A stretch of DNA of 64,000 nucleotides, taken from Rhizodiscina lignyota. Lineage: Eukaryota > Ascomycota > Dothideomycetes > Aulographales > Rhizodiscinaceae. The DNA lies in assembly GCA_010015805.1 (NCBI GenBank), contig ML978127.1, positions 1-64,000 on the forward strand, given 5' to 3'. Both the position numbers and the translations under genes were made by a program. Below the pieces are notes generated by a model, which was not told the DNA's origin, did no database searches, and was given only the letters and a program-made list of their open reading frames with translations. Within the stretch, counting starts at the first letter, position 1. Every line of letters starts with the position of its first letter. Positions 44,319 to 54,894 of the stretch are shown here, piece after piece.

Positions 44319-46383
44319 ACTCCTGCCTTCTTTGGCCTCGGAGAGCCGGAACACAAATACTGCGGCTTCTTTGGCTTACTGCGGATCGGCCTGGCTTGAA
44401 TATCTCGGAATCTGATGAGAGAAGATGTCTTTAGAGATTTGCAAGACAGACGTCTTCTGCTGAAACTATGCAAAGAATTCCGCAAACAGACTATGCTGGA
44501 ATAAACTGGAGAAGACGTTCGTTGTCAACACCAAAGTGCATCGATGAAACGATGGTCTCCATGCCTATTCATACGGCAGGAGGGACGGCTCAGCGGGTGG
44601 TCTTTTCAAGGCTCTTATCAGTGAGACTTAACCTCTCAGCGTGAACAGTCGTATACATGTCTTCCACCCTCGAGTCAGGGGATACGGACTATTGTCGGAA
44701 CAGCTTGTCATCCTCTCTGAAGTTTCCTCCCGAAATAAGCCTGCCTTAGTTCCGAAGTATCGATTTATCAACTGACTCCGGAATCCGTAGAATGGGGTCA
44801 GTGGAGTATTTCTCACGCTGGTGCACGAACAACCGCTGGGGCCATTTGAGGTTTCACAGCGACAGTGAAATCTCAAGCGCTTAATCGAATGGCACTCACT
44901 GCATGACTGAATTGTGTCGGAGAGGTAGAGGTCTCTCGTTGCGTAGCTCGCTTTTTCTCACCCCGTTGCGCCGTCAGCGTGGCTGATTCTTCCTACACAG
45001 TGTCTGTCCCACAGTCGAGACGACAAGAAACACAATCGAACCTTGAGTAGAAGGGATATATGGCGCCGTCGAGTCCATCGCTTCTCCGATTCTTCGCCAT
45101 ATTCTTTTTGTCTGCTTCCTACTCTTACTCATTTCAGATGATTCCAACATGGGGCGTTTCAACCGTAGGTCGAGACGTCTGATTGCGATGTATAATGAAG
45201 AGAAAGGAATGGCGAAGTGAGCTCCCATTGATTGGAACTCCTCTTTGGAGCGAATAAGAGCAGGTACACCAGTAATTTGATTATCCAAATTAGGACGGAT
45301 ATTTCTGGATTGGCAAAGACAGAGGCGGGAAGAGAGTCCGCGCTGCAAAGCTATGCGGCACTTCGCATCGCACCCCTCCTACGGGCTATGGTCGAGCGAG
45401 CCAAGTAATCTCCTCCAGGACGGCCTCTTTATAAATATCACGCAAGATTAGGAAACTCCGGGGGACCTCGGTGACTTACTGAAGCAATCATCGTGCAAGC
45501 AATTGAGTAATCATAACGCCGAAATATATGTGAGCTCGTGAGGAGCTCATGATCACATGGGCAGCCGCCATTCAGTGACACCATTTGTGTCGGTGTAGAA
45601 GGCTGGGTTCTTCGCAGTTTAGTCCTAGATGCGACTAGAGTCTCGATCGCTTCTTTCTTAGGTTCGAGAGCCGTTACGAAATGAGCGGAAGCTTCGCACA
45701 GCGTAAGCGAGCTGACACGACGAACCGAGACCTCTTCGGTTGCTTCAATTCCCTCTGCGCAAGGCCAGCTTTTGGGCTTTACTCTCCAATCGCCAATTTG
45801 ACGATTTTAGTGAGAACAGGAGTGTGGATGGGCGCAAAAAGAGGAAAGACGTCGTGGTGTTCTGGATGTTTCAGATGTGAGATGCGATGCCTCCCTCCCT
45901 GCAGCGGGACCAATGGCGTCCGGGGTAAGGGGGGCTCTAGGATAAACGCTGGGCCATGGGCCGGAGCAGAGTCAAAATGCACGTGCAATGCTTGGCACAA
46001 ACTCAAAAAACTCATTTCCGACCTCCCAATCATCGTTTCCGCCCTCGGGATATGCTTTTATTGTGCAGTTGTATTATAGGCACTGATTCTTGCCCATGCC
46101 TCGTTATTCATGATTGCCATTTATATCCTGATTGATTTGCAAAGAAGTATGAAACATCTCGAAGCGAGACTTCGCTGACAAAGAGTCCGCAATAGCTTTG
46201 ACTTGGTTCTGTCCACGAAGGTACACGCGTCCTGGATGTGTTACATTATGGAATCATGGAGATTTGTTCATGCTAAATATAGTCTGAAAACCCATCAACA
46301 GGGTCTCTATCTTTTCACGCATCTCGGTGCACACCCACCAAACTCCTATGCCAAACTCCGGGTCCACGCAGCGCAGTCCATCC

Positions 46384-47661
46384 TCAAAAGCTGGGAAGCA
46401 GAGGCTTCTGGTCCAATGCTTTCAAAGCTTCCTCAAGCGATGGCGGTGGCTGGTTTTTGTCGGCGATGAGCTTTGATTGCTCCTCTGGCGGCCACAGTTC
46501 GAATTCGGCGACGTTTCGGTCCCAAGTCTCAACACATGAGGGCTCCCAATTGCAGGATTCAATCTCGCCATACACAGGATGTTTCTGCCGAGCATGTTTC
46601 GTCGGCCAGCCAGAGGCGTGGTAGTGGTGCTTCACCAGCGCGCCGCGTGAGTCGTGATTCCCTGAATCGGAGTGTCCCTGGCCAGCTGCAAAAGCCTCAA
46701 CGTTGAGGACTAGAAAGCCGTTTATGAGCTTCGACTCTGCCAGGTCATGGAATGTGTCCCATGTCACTTCGTCGCCATAGTTGTCCACATTCATCTGCTC
46801 GAGCACAGCCATGGTGAATGCCGCAGGCCCGGTGCCAGCTATAACATCGTTAAAGTCGAGCTCGAGCTCGGATATTGGCACGCCTCGCTCTTTTGCCAGC
46901 TTTTGGAGCCAACGTTGTATATTCTCGATGAGCCGTATCATGACAGGCAGATGAGGTTTGCACATGAAAGTCCATTGACAGAAGGATTTACACTTTGGAC
47001 CCAAAATCGGATGATCCAAAAACGCAGGTTGGTCAATCTCTATTCCGATGACCATATCGACGTCTTGATTGTTGTACCGCTCGGGAATGAACTTGTTCAC
47101 AGGTCTAAGTGCTTCGACGTCGATGTCTGCATATACACCACCCTCTGCATACATGATCATGTAACGCAAGAGGTCTGCCTTGATAATGGATGCACTAATG
47201 CTTCGGTAGAGCTCGATGATGTCTGGCCTGTTTAAGCCATGCGGTCCATAATGCCACTCAATATATTCCAGTTCATTGTCATCGGTTAGAACTTCGTATC
47301 TGTGCTGCGGGTTTTTTGCAACCCAAGTGCGCGCCGTCGTCAGATCTCGAATATCGAACGTCAAAGGACCCGTTTTCCAAGTTTGCCATATTTTCCTCGG
47401 AATGCCGCCTCCTATCGATGCTTGTGATGGCTTGTATCTGAGCTCACGCTTGTATTTGCTGGCAGCTCTTATCGGCGCTGTGAAAAAGCTGGCGTTTGCA
47501 AAGATAACGACGAGTAGGATGAGAAGAAGATACACTGGCAACACTCTGCGAATCTGTGTTGACAGCTTGTTCCTGAAGATGCTCGTTGTTGGCGAATTCA
47601 TTCTAACCGCAGCGTCGATTCGGAGTCGCAGAGGTGCTGGTTTGGATAACTGGGAACGCAT
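46384..47661 (-). CDS. OCH1-like mannosyltransferase (GT32, DXD sugar-binding)
   Basis: A single exon of 425 residues. A short basic tail and one membrane helix (residues about 41-57, LPVYLLLILLVVIFANA) make it a type II Golgi protein. The luminal domain has IPRKIWQTWKTGPL, IIKADLLRYMIMYAEGG and the metal-binding VYADIDVEALRP with the DXD at about 179-181, followed by HASGWP near the C-terminus. These are marks of the glycosyltransferase 32 / OCH1 family, which uses GDP-mannose on N-glycans or other surface glycans. MNSPTTSIF at residue 21 is an alternative start. It is divergent from the acyltransferase-3 gene; a shared pathway is possible. Confidence 0.92.
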   Translation of the reverse strand: MRSQLSKPAPLRLRIDAAVRMNSPTTSIFRNKLSTQIRRVLPVYLLLILLVVIFANASFFTAPIRAASKYKRELRYKPSQASIGGGIPRKIWQTWKTGPLTFDIRDLTTARTWVAKNPQHRYEVLTDDNELEYIEWHYGPHGLNRPDIIELYRSISASIIKADLLRYMIMYAEGGVYADIDVEALRPVNKFIPERYNNQDVDMVIGIEIDQPAFLDHPILGPKCKSFCQWTFMCKPHLPVMIRLIENIQRWLQKLAKERGVPISELELDFNDVIAGTGPAAFTMAVLEQMNVDNYGDEVTWDTFHDLAESKLINGFLVLNVEAFAAGQGHSDSGNHDSRGALVKHHYHASGWPTKHARQKHPVYGEIESCNWEPSCVETWDRNVAEFELWPPEEQSKLIADKNQPPPSLEEALKALDQKPLLPSF

Positions 47662-49187
47662 ATTAAGGGTATTACAAGCTATGGACGGGAAATGAAGGTC
47701 CTGGGTGGCGCTTGAATCTCTGGATTGATATTAGAGCAGGTGTTGGCGATCCCATTCCCCTCCCTTCATCGGACTCGAAATTCTAGCGTTTGCTGCATTG
47801 CACGCCTAGTACACAGTCACGTTCACGATACAAGGATGCAGTACCTTGCAGGCCATAAGGGCGGTCAGGATCAACTATGGAATTGTTTGACACAGGGCAT
47901 TTCAACTGCATCGTCTAGCGATTCCTGCATCACTCTCGTTGGATACGTCGTGCGAGATCAAATCAGAACGGAGTATTGCGCCGAGGCAAATATAGGGATG
48001 TGACGTTGAGCATGCATTCACGTTCAATAAGACTGCGGCAGCGATTTATTGGGCCTCTGTGGGTGTGTGGCGTATGACGGTATCGTTCTCCAGCTACGGC
48101 ACCGGTCCATGCGTTTGTTTTATCATGAAGTGCTACTGACGAATCAGAACGTGAGAATCCAATGTTCGTTGCACCGCACGGAAGTTTCAAGCTGATTGAC
48201 TGCATCTTGGATGGTCTGTGATCGGCTGCAAATTTCTGTTCCTGAAAGCTTGTGATCAACGATCAATTCACTTGCCAATTCTGCAAAGACTATCGTCATG
48301 TTCCCGCTCTCCCCACAACTTGTCTTTCTCGGTGTCTCGGGAAGTACACCACAATCATTATTGGCCAATTACGCCGATCTGCACGTGGAAATCGCTGGCT
48401 TCCATGCTTAATGCTCGTTTCTTAAGCAACTACGCTAGGAACTTCGGATCAAACCGAGTAGCTGCAGCACACCTCCCAGGACAACCCCTGGCACATGCCT
48501 CGGTCACAGTCCAGGCACGAGACAAACATCATTGGTCTCGGAGGACCGTGCCTGAGATATGTTCAAAATGGAAGGCGGTCTTTCCTCCCCCTCACTCTTC
48601 TGCAAGGTTCCGGGTCTTGCACATAGTTAACACCAATCACGTTGTGCGGAAGTCTTGATCACAATGGCTCCTTTCTCAGCTCCATGTCCACTCAACTGCG
48701 AACTAGTCTTTTCGCTAATGCTGCTGCGAAGTCTTCACAGGCCACCGCATCATAACCCTTGTCACCTCAGATGTATTATGAAAGCCAAAGCTTTATGATA
48801 TGGACCGTTACTCGCTCGAAGCTTGTGACGCGACATGGATCAATGCCGACAATCTGGCGATGATGGTTTCAGTCATCTTCTGGACATTTGGAGCACTACG
48901 AATCATGCAGACCCCGCTCAATATTGAAGGGCGGTATTGCTCCTGCTGAGGAGCTTGTTGCATGGTCAATTGACGAGGCAGAGACAATTCGTAAGCATAA
49001 TTGGAACTGCATCTCATCAAAGTTATCCACGAACACTATTGCATAACCTCTCTTTACCATCTCCAAGACCTGTCCTGTCAATTCAACATTCAGATAATCG
49101 AAGGAGACTCGAGCAACCGGATATTGATAAACGTCGCATCCGGCCAAAGAGGGTGTTCAGCGTTCGGATACGAAGATATCTATCACA
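47662..49187. other. Divergent promoter region
   Basis: About 1.5 kb between the mannosyltransferase and acyltransferase starts. No supported gene or repeat. Confidence 0.55.
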
Positions 49188-50669
49188 ATGCCATCAAAGT
49201 ATGATGGACCACTTGATAGCGGCAAGATGGAGACAGTTAATTTGGAAAAGAATTGGATGCCAGTCCAACCTTCTCGGTGGAGCTTTGCACTTGTGCGGCC
49301 TATTCTTCTGAACAAGCTCGGAGGGTTGGGGACTCGAAACAAACCACTCAAACGCACTGCATGGCTCGACGGACTTCGAGGATTTGCAGCTTTTCTGGTA
49401 TACTGGCACCATCATCAACTATGGGCACACTACCCGACTGGCGAGACTGTCATCTTCGAGAATGCGTTCGGATATGACAACAAGTATTACTTCGTCGCTC
49501 TGCCCGTCGTGCGGATTTTCTTCTCCGGAGGCCACTATGCAGTCACCGTCTTCTTCGTCATCTCTGGATACGTCCTGTCCACCAAGCCTTTGAGTCTGAT
49601 CCAGGCCGGCGAGTTGGCAAAGGCGGGAGACAGCATAGGCTCGGCGCTCTTCCGACGATGGCTGCGACTCTACATTCCAGTTATTGGCACCACATTCTTA
49701 TATATGTCCTGCTGGCATTGGTTCGGCATTTGGACTGCAGCAGGAGAAATGAAAGAGAACTGGTGGGCCGAGCTGTGGAGCTGGTATGCGGAGTTCAAAA
49801 ACTACAGCTTCGTATTCCGTACAGGCGACGATTCCAGCTTCCCATATTTGTACAACTTTCACGTCTGGTCTATTCCGGTTGAGTTCAAAGGCTCCATCAT
49901 CGTCTATACCGCACTATTTGCATTCTCAAGATGTGCACGGAATCCGCGCATATGGTGCGAGCTATCGCTCATCTTCTACTTCCTCTACGTTGCAGACGGG
50001 TGGTACGGAGCGATGTTCATGGCGGGCATGTTACTCTGCGAAATCGACCTTCTCGCCATCGCCAATGAGCTTCCTCGTTTCTTCTCGTACTTCGAGAGCT
50101 TCAAAGAGCTCCTCTTCTTGAACCTGTTCATTGCCAGCCTCTACCTCGGCGGTGTGCCTTCGTCTGACTGGGACATCCAGGTTCTCGAGAAGTCACCTGG
50201 CTGGGCCTATCTGTCCTATCTTAAGCCGCAAGCTGTCTTCGACTTCAAGTGGTTCTACCTCTTCTGGGCGGCCCTGTTTCTCGTGGCATCTGTGCCACGT
50301 CTGCCATGGCTAAAGCATTTCTTCGAAGGCCGCTTCTGTCAATATCTCGGTCGTATCTCTTTCGCCCTGTATCTTGTGCATGGACCCATACTGTGGGTTC
50401 TCGGAGATCGATTGTACACGGCAACAGGCTTCACAAGAGACTCCCACAAAGAGCGCTTGCCAAAGTGGATTGATGCCTTCCCAATCTCCAAGGCAGGCCC
50501 GCTCGGTCTTGAACCCAGCTTCTTGGTGCCACATGTCATACTCCTCCCAGTGACGCTGTGGCTAGCGGAGATAGTCACGAAGCTCTTTGATGAGCCGAGC
50601 GTGAAAATAGCGTCGTGGCTGTACAACAAGTCGCTCGCCCCGCGCTCAACTCCGAATCTAAATCCTTGA
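49188..50669 (+). CDS. Acyltransferase-3 family membrane protein
   Basis: A single exon of 493 residues. The signature is WLDGLRGFAAFLVYWHHHQLW (first 20: WLDGLRGFAAFLVYWHHHQL) at residues about 59-79, with the HH pair that is probably catalytic. Then come FFSGGHYAVTVFFVISGYVL, LFRRWLRLYIP, FHVWSIPVEFKGSIIVY and, near the end, YLGRISFALYLVHGPILW, all typical of the OatA/NodX-like acyltransferase-3 fold with about ten helices. Such enzymes move acetyl or other acyl groups from acyl-CoA onto sugars, lipids or secondary metabolites. The C-terminal helix region ends in a short soluble tail. Followed after 490 bp by the type II beta-propeller gene on the same strand. Confidence 0.93.
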   Translation: MPSKYDGPLDSGKMETVNLEKNWMPVQPSRWSFALVRPILLNKLGGLGTRNKPLKRTAWLDGLRGFAAFLVYWHHHQLWAHYPTGETVIFENAFGYDNKYYFVALPVVRIFFSGGHYAVTVFFVISGYVLSTKPLSLIQAGELAKAGDSIGSALFRRWLRLYIPVIGTTFLYMSCWHWFGIWTAAGEMKENWWAELWSWYAEFKNYSFVFRTGDDSSFPYLYNFHVWSIPVEFKGSIIVYTALFAFSRCARNPRIWCELSLIFYFLYVADGWYGAMFMAGMLLCEIDLLAIANELPRFFSYFESFKELLFLNLFIASLYLGGVPSSDWDIQVLEKSPGWAYLSYLKPQAVFDFKWFYLFWAALFLVASVPRLPWLKHFFEGRFCQYLGRISFALYLVHGPILWVLGDRLYTATGFTRDSHKERLPKWIDAFPISKAGPLGLEPSFLVPHVILLPVTLWLAEIVTKLFDEPSVKIASWLYNKSLAPRSTPNLNP

Positions 50670-51159
50670 GTCGCGTGGTACACGGGCATTGAATCTCAAA
50701 TAGGCAGCTTGTAGACAATAAATCACGTCTTAAGGCCATTCCCAAGCTCCGGTCTGTAGTACGAAAAGCAAAGCGTCTTCTCTTTTGGAACGTGCACAAC
50801 CCGCAGATCGATTTTAGATTGGCGGTGATCTTCAACCCATCACATGCCTGACTGGGGCCATGTTTATAATGCCTCGGCCTGTGCTGGGAAGCTGAACTGA
50901 GATGCGAAACGCACATGGATTAAATTAATTGTGTGGCCTGTGCCTCGATCCTCCTGCATATTCCCCGGATCTTTAACATTGCATGGGTATGAAAATGAGG
51001 AGCACTACTGCACATTGGCCAGCTCATCCATGCTCTGTCACAGGTTTCCCGCTTGTGATTCTCTACGGCCGCGCCTGTCGCAAAGAATCATGTCAACTTT
51101 GCAAATTTCCCAGGAAGACCGAAATATATTACGACGAAGATGGTACCGGCAAGGCGACA
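50670..51159. other. Short intergenic region
   Basis: 490 bp between the co-directional acyltransferase and beta-propeller genes. If the latter starts at 50983 instead of 51160, most of it is coding. Confidence 0.5.
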
Positions 51160-52611
51160 ATGTTGCTTCAATCATTTTCCAAAGTTCTCGTAGTCATTGC
51201 TTCGTTTCTTATTTTTGGTTCCTTCGTATATCTCTACCACGATGAGGAAGCACAGGTGCTGCGAGAGCTCGGCGTTTGGCTGAAAGACGGTAGCAAAGAA
51301 TCACACTCCAAATCTTCATCGCAATCGTCTGAATCATTATCAAATGATCCGTTGCAGAGTATAATTCCTACACACGACTCCCTACATCCACCTCCAGGAG
51401 ACTCCCCACATCTTTCCGCCCCAACAACTAACGAGGAGTTCTTCGTCGACCCGTTAAAGTATAATGAAGTCTTCTCCAGTTCAACATCGTTCAGGAAGTT
51501 CTTTGAAATTAAATTTGGCGATCATTCAGCGCTGAATCCAAACATCATTCCGCACCCGTCCCGTGATGATACTTGGATCATCGTTGCGCAGGAAGAGATG
51601 AGGCAAAGTACGGACGGGACCTTTGGACCTTTCAAGGAACTTGTCTGCAACGCCATTTTTATCAAAGACAAACTCGCCTGCTCAGAACCTCCCACAGTCC
51701 TTCCAGTCGCACCGACGCAAGGCGGACACTGTAAGGGCGATCTTTCATACTTCAATGACAACGTCGGTCCCCATGATGCGCGTGTCTTTTACGGGCCGGA
51801 TAACCCGTATGCAGTATACGGCTCCAATTCTGGCTTCACGTGCTTCGGCCAATGGATACAAGACTTCCGCATGCTGGTCGAAGATTTTGGTCCCGAGACT
51901 ATGACAGCGGAGCTCTTCAAAGACGTGACGGAACTACAGCGGCCATCACCGTACGGCAAGATTGAGAAGAATTGGTTTGTCTTCTGGGATGTCGAAGGCC
52001 AGTTGTACGCGCACTATGATATCTCGCCAAAACGAGTATTCGCGCAGCTCTCCGCAGATGGTTCTGTGGGTCAGAATCTCGCTCCGCTCGCAGCGAGTAA
52101 GGACGACGCATGCCTTGCGAGATATATGCCAAAGCTTGCACCGGATCTGGAGTCAATCCACCAGGCGACAAACTCTCTTTTAATAACACTCTGCAAAAGA
52201 TCAGATCCAACATGTCAGCAAACCGTCGAGAACACCTTCATCATGGCGATCTTCCAGCACAAGGCTTTCTACTCATTCCACAGCGTCTACGACCCGTACG
52301 TAGTGTTAATCAAGCAGAGCGCTCCATTTGAAATTTATGCCATCTCCCAAAAGCCGTTCTGGATACACGGACGAGGTCCGTTCACGGAAGCAAGCAAGTC
52401 CAGCCTGTGGAAAGGGAAGCATTTGCCAGAGAATCAGACGGAAATGTTCTACGTGACGAGTATGAGCTGGAAGGCGCATGGGCAGAGGTACCATGGCTAT
52501 ATCGATGATGTTCTTTTCGTTGCCTTTGGAATAGAAGACTCGAGAACAGGGGCTATTGATGTGCTGGGGGGCGACATCCTGGCTGATTTGGGGGTTTGTG
52601 CCGGTATCTGA
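51160..52611 (+). CDS. Type II membrane protein with GH43/GH130-like beta-propeller
   Basis: A single exon. From MLLQSFSKVLVV (51160) it has 483 residues. The frame is open to an ATG at 50983, but the preceding 59 residues look like leader. A signal anchor (VLVVIASFLIFGSFVYLY) is followed by a Ser-rich stem and then a luminal domain with blade-like repeats: NPNIIPHPSRDDTWIIVAQE, DARVFYGPDNPYAVYGSNSG, EKNWFVFWDVEGQLYAHYDI and GYIDDVLFVAFGIEDSRTG. The DxRVF..PDNP and KNWxxF motifs resemble five-bladed propellers of glycan-acting enzymes (GH130/GH43 clans and fungal beta-mannosyltransferases). Residues equivalent to a catalytic acid are not certain. Golgi glycan processing is an inference from topology and neighbours. 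Confidence 0.75.
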   Translation: MLLQSFSKVLVVIASFLIFGSFVYLYHDEEAQVLRELGVWLKDGSKESHSKSSSQSSESLSNDPLQSIIPTHDSLHPPPGDSPHLSAPTTNEEFFVDPLKYNEVFSSSTSFRKFFEIKFGDHSALNPNIIPHPSRDDTWIIVAQEEMRQSTDGTFGPFKELVCNAIFIKDKLACSEPPTVLPVAPTQGGHCKGDLSYFNDNVGPHDARVFYGPDNPYAVYGSNSGFTCFGQWIQDFRMLVEDFGPETMTAELFKDVTELQRPSPYGKIEKNWFVFWDVEGQLYAHYDISPKRVFAQLSADGSVGQNLAPLAASKDDACLARYMPKLAPDLESIHQATNSLLITLCKRSDPTCQQTVENTFIMAIFQHKAFYSFHSVYDPYVVLIKQSAPFEIYAISQKPFWIHGRGPFTEASKSSLWKGKHLPENQTEMFYVTSMSWKAHGQRYHGYIDDVLFVAFGIEDSRTGAIDVLGGDILADLGVCAGI

Positions 52612-53173
52612 GAGGACTTTATCTGAATAGACGATACATTTAGCGTTGAAATAAGACCTTCCTGTCTTCATAGAATGCAGAAGCATTTACATAAAAGAGG
52701 CAATGGTGATCAAAGAGTTTCAGGGGCTCGGAATGAAAATAGTAACGGAAGTGACTGTGGGAGCCTTACGATAACCAATAAGGTTAGAGTATGACTAACG
52801 GACCAAGGCAGCAGAATTCGGCACGTCTTTCGCTCTCTACGCATCTGCAAGTTTCAATTTTCTTCTTTCCCAAGTTATATTTGTCCCTCGAGCACGAATG
52901 AGCCCACAAGTATTTCAAGAAGCGTCAGAAAGCTGAAGCGTCCCACCGAAAATGCGAAAATCGCGAGCCAGCTTGTATGTACCGGCCCATCCTTCAGAGT
53001 AACTTGTCGACGAACTCGATATAGAAACCGGTGAGCTTGTAGATCCTGGAAGAAGTAGTTTGATAACAGCCTTCGGCATATTCCTGTTACCAAGGAGAAA
53101 TACCTTGCATATCTTATTCGATTCCAGAACGTTACGTACAATATGCACATACCGAACGAAAGATGATGATACC
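52612..53173. other. Intergenic between convergent genes
   Basis: About 0.56 kb between two convergent stop codons. Nothing recognised, though the minus-strand gene may splice into it. Confidence 0.5.
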
Positions 53174-53878
53174 TTACGGCAAAGTGGATACATCGACAGC
53201 CTGGATCTGCAATGAACTGTAATCAGAGACGAGAATTGTCCGTCCATTCGGACTGATAGCCAACTCGCGCGGGAACTTCCCGGTGTTTATGCGACCGAGG
53301 ACAGAATTATTGCTTCCATGGAGGGCTGCTTGGACATCTACGGCAGACAGCCCGCTTATGGCGCCTGGAGTGTTGTAGCGATTTGAATCTGCGGTGACGA
53401 TTCGAGTCCCACCTCTCGCAAAAATCAAGCCGACCGGGAGGTTGCCGACCTGGACAGAGGCGAGCAGCGCCTCATCCGGTTTCGACGGCAGTTTTGCGGC
53501 ATCGAATGCGAGGAGATGATTGCTCTCCCGCGCCGTAACCCAGACTGTCTTGCCGTCCGGGTGGACTGCAACTCTTACGTCGCCACAGCCGGCAGGAAAG
53601 ACCTGTGAAACCAGGGCCTTACTTGGAGTGAAAGCTCTCGTGCTCAATACACCCAGAGTGTCGTTCAATGCAACAAAGGCAATGTTGCCGTGCGTGGCAT
53701 AGGTCAGCCCAAATGGATGAATTGCGTTGCCAGTGCCGATTTGCGCTGTCCGCACATTGTTCAGTGTAGTCTGATTCGGCGCCGGTCCTTGACAATCAGG
53801 CACTGATACAGCTCCAACAGCACCAAGAAGGATGATGGAAAAATTGAGACACAATTGAATTGAGAGTAGCCGAACCAT
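53174..53878 (-). CDS. Secreted YVTN/lactonase-type beta-propeller protein
   Basis: A single exon of 234 residues with a signal peptide (MVRLLSIQLCLNFSIILLGA, cleavage near AVS). Repeated blade motifs are HPFGLTYATHGNIAFVALND, VRVAVHPDGKTVWVTARES, VGLIFARGGTRIVTADSN and RELAISPNGRTILVSDYSS, the pattern of YVTN-type seven-bladed propellers. It ends at VDVSTLP. It is short for a full propeller; a GTAAGG donor overlaps the stop codon, so a further exon is possible. Such secreted proteins in fungi are mostly uncharacterised; lactonase activity cannot be claimed. Confidence 0.75.
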   Translation of the reverse strand: MVRLLSIQLCLNFSIILLGAVGAVSVPDCQGPAPNQTTLNNVRTAQIGTGNAIHPFGLTYATHGNIAFVALNDTLGVLSTRAFTPSKALVSQVFPAGCGDVRVAVHPDGKTVWVTARESNHLLAFDAAKLPSKPDEALLASVQVGNLPVGLIFARGGTRIVTADSNRYNTPGAISGLSAVDVQAALHGSNNSVLGRINTGKFPRELAISPNGRTILVSDYSSLQIQAVDVSTLP

Positions 53879-54894
53879 TCTGAAGCTCGTGGCTAGCCAG
53901 CCCCGATGATAGCGTACGAGCGACGTATGTAGCTTGAGACTCTAGCTCAAGGAGGAGAAAATGAAGCAGTGAGTACAAAATTAGTTCAAATATTCGACTT
54001 CGGATCCTTCAATAGAATGGAAAATACAAGCTTTTAAGCCGCATAGAGCGCGGTTTTCCATGCAGGTCCCCACCATCGATCGACGCCGTCTGCAATATGA
54101 GCGACCAATGAATGGCGCGGATGCTAGAGAGTGCAAGAGATATTGGCCTGAAGCTTGGATACTTTGCAAATCCTACGAATGCGGGATTTCTACAATAGGG
54201 TTCGATGTACACCCAAAGTCCGCGAATGCTTACCCCGATCGGAAGCGGAGTATTTTGAGAAGAATATAAGGAGATTATTCGTAACTTATTAAAAGAGAGA
54301 AGCGAGAAATATGAAGTCATTAGAATAAGCATCTCGAAAGCGGATCCTCCCGCGTATCGTGCCACAGTCGTCAATGATTGCCATCTTGCGCGTCCCAACC
54401 TAATCCCCGCTTAGATGTGCCTCGGAACTTTAAATTAATGACGAAGATAGAATTAAAATCGCGCAGCGTAGTGATGGAGCATCAATTATTCCACTTGACT
54501 GTTTGAAAAGGTGAGCACCCATTGACTTTCATCACCTGGAAGGTTTGAAACATACTGGACTCGTAATATAAATTTCAATTGTGCTCAAGCCGCATCAGCA
54601 GCGAGCTGGCTACCAATGCCGAGATAGCAATACCAGAATATGATTACAAGCGCAATATATGCAGCACTCTCCAAAAGCAAATATTCCTCCGGCCAAATGC
54701 ATGATGGCGACCCAGATCAGACCCAAACCAACGCCACTGATGCATGTTGAGTTGATACAAAAAAACAAAACGCTGCACATAATAAGGCAAATAACAAGCA
54801 GATGCAAGAAGCAATGGCTGTTCCCGCAGCCCTCTAATGCAAACAATCATTACAGGCTCTTTCTCGCACTAGAAGTGAAGGTCGATGTCTCAGT
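53879..54894. other. Intergenic
   Basis: About 1 kb, AT-rich in 54250-54660. No gene or repeat recognised. Confidence 0.55.

Larger units (their letters stand above)
42126..46383. other. Gene-poor 4.3 kb stretch
   Basis: Long intergenic interval between two minus-strand genes. Frames at 42754-43134, 43376-43678, 43974-44318 and 45681-46079 have no recognisable domain, signal or homologous splice pattern. The one at 43974 (114 codons, ATG after TCAACA) is the best of them but weak. No terminal repeats or transposase remnants were noticed. Confidence 0.5.

Noticed and set aside
45535-45560. Imperfect inverted repeat with GAGCTC arms
   Set aside because: Arms are short with mismatches and no context supports a function.
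45681-46079. 132-codon frame in the gene-poor stretch
   Set aside because: Composition resembles random translation and no domain is visible.
42126-46383. Degraded transposon in the gene-poor stretch
   Set aside because: No transposase or reverse-transcriptase motif, terminal repeats or strongly AT-biased sequence was noticed.
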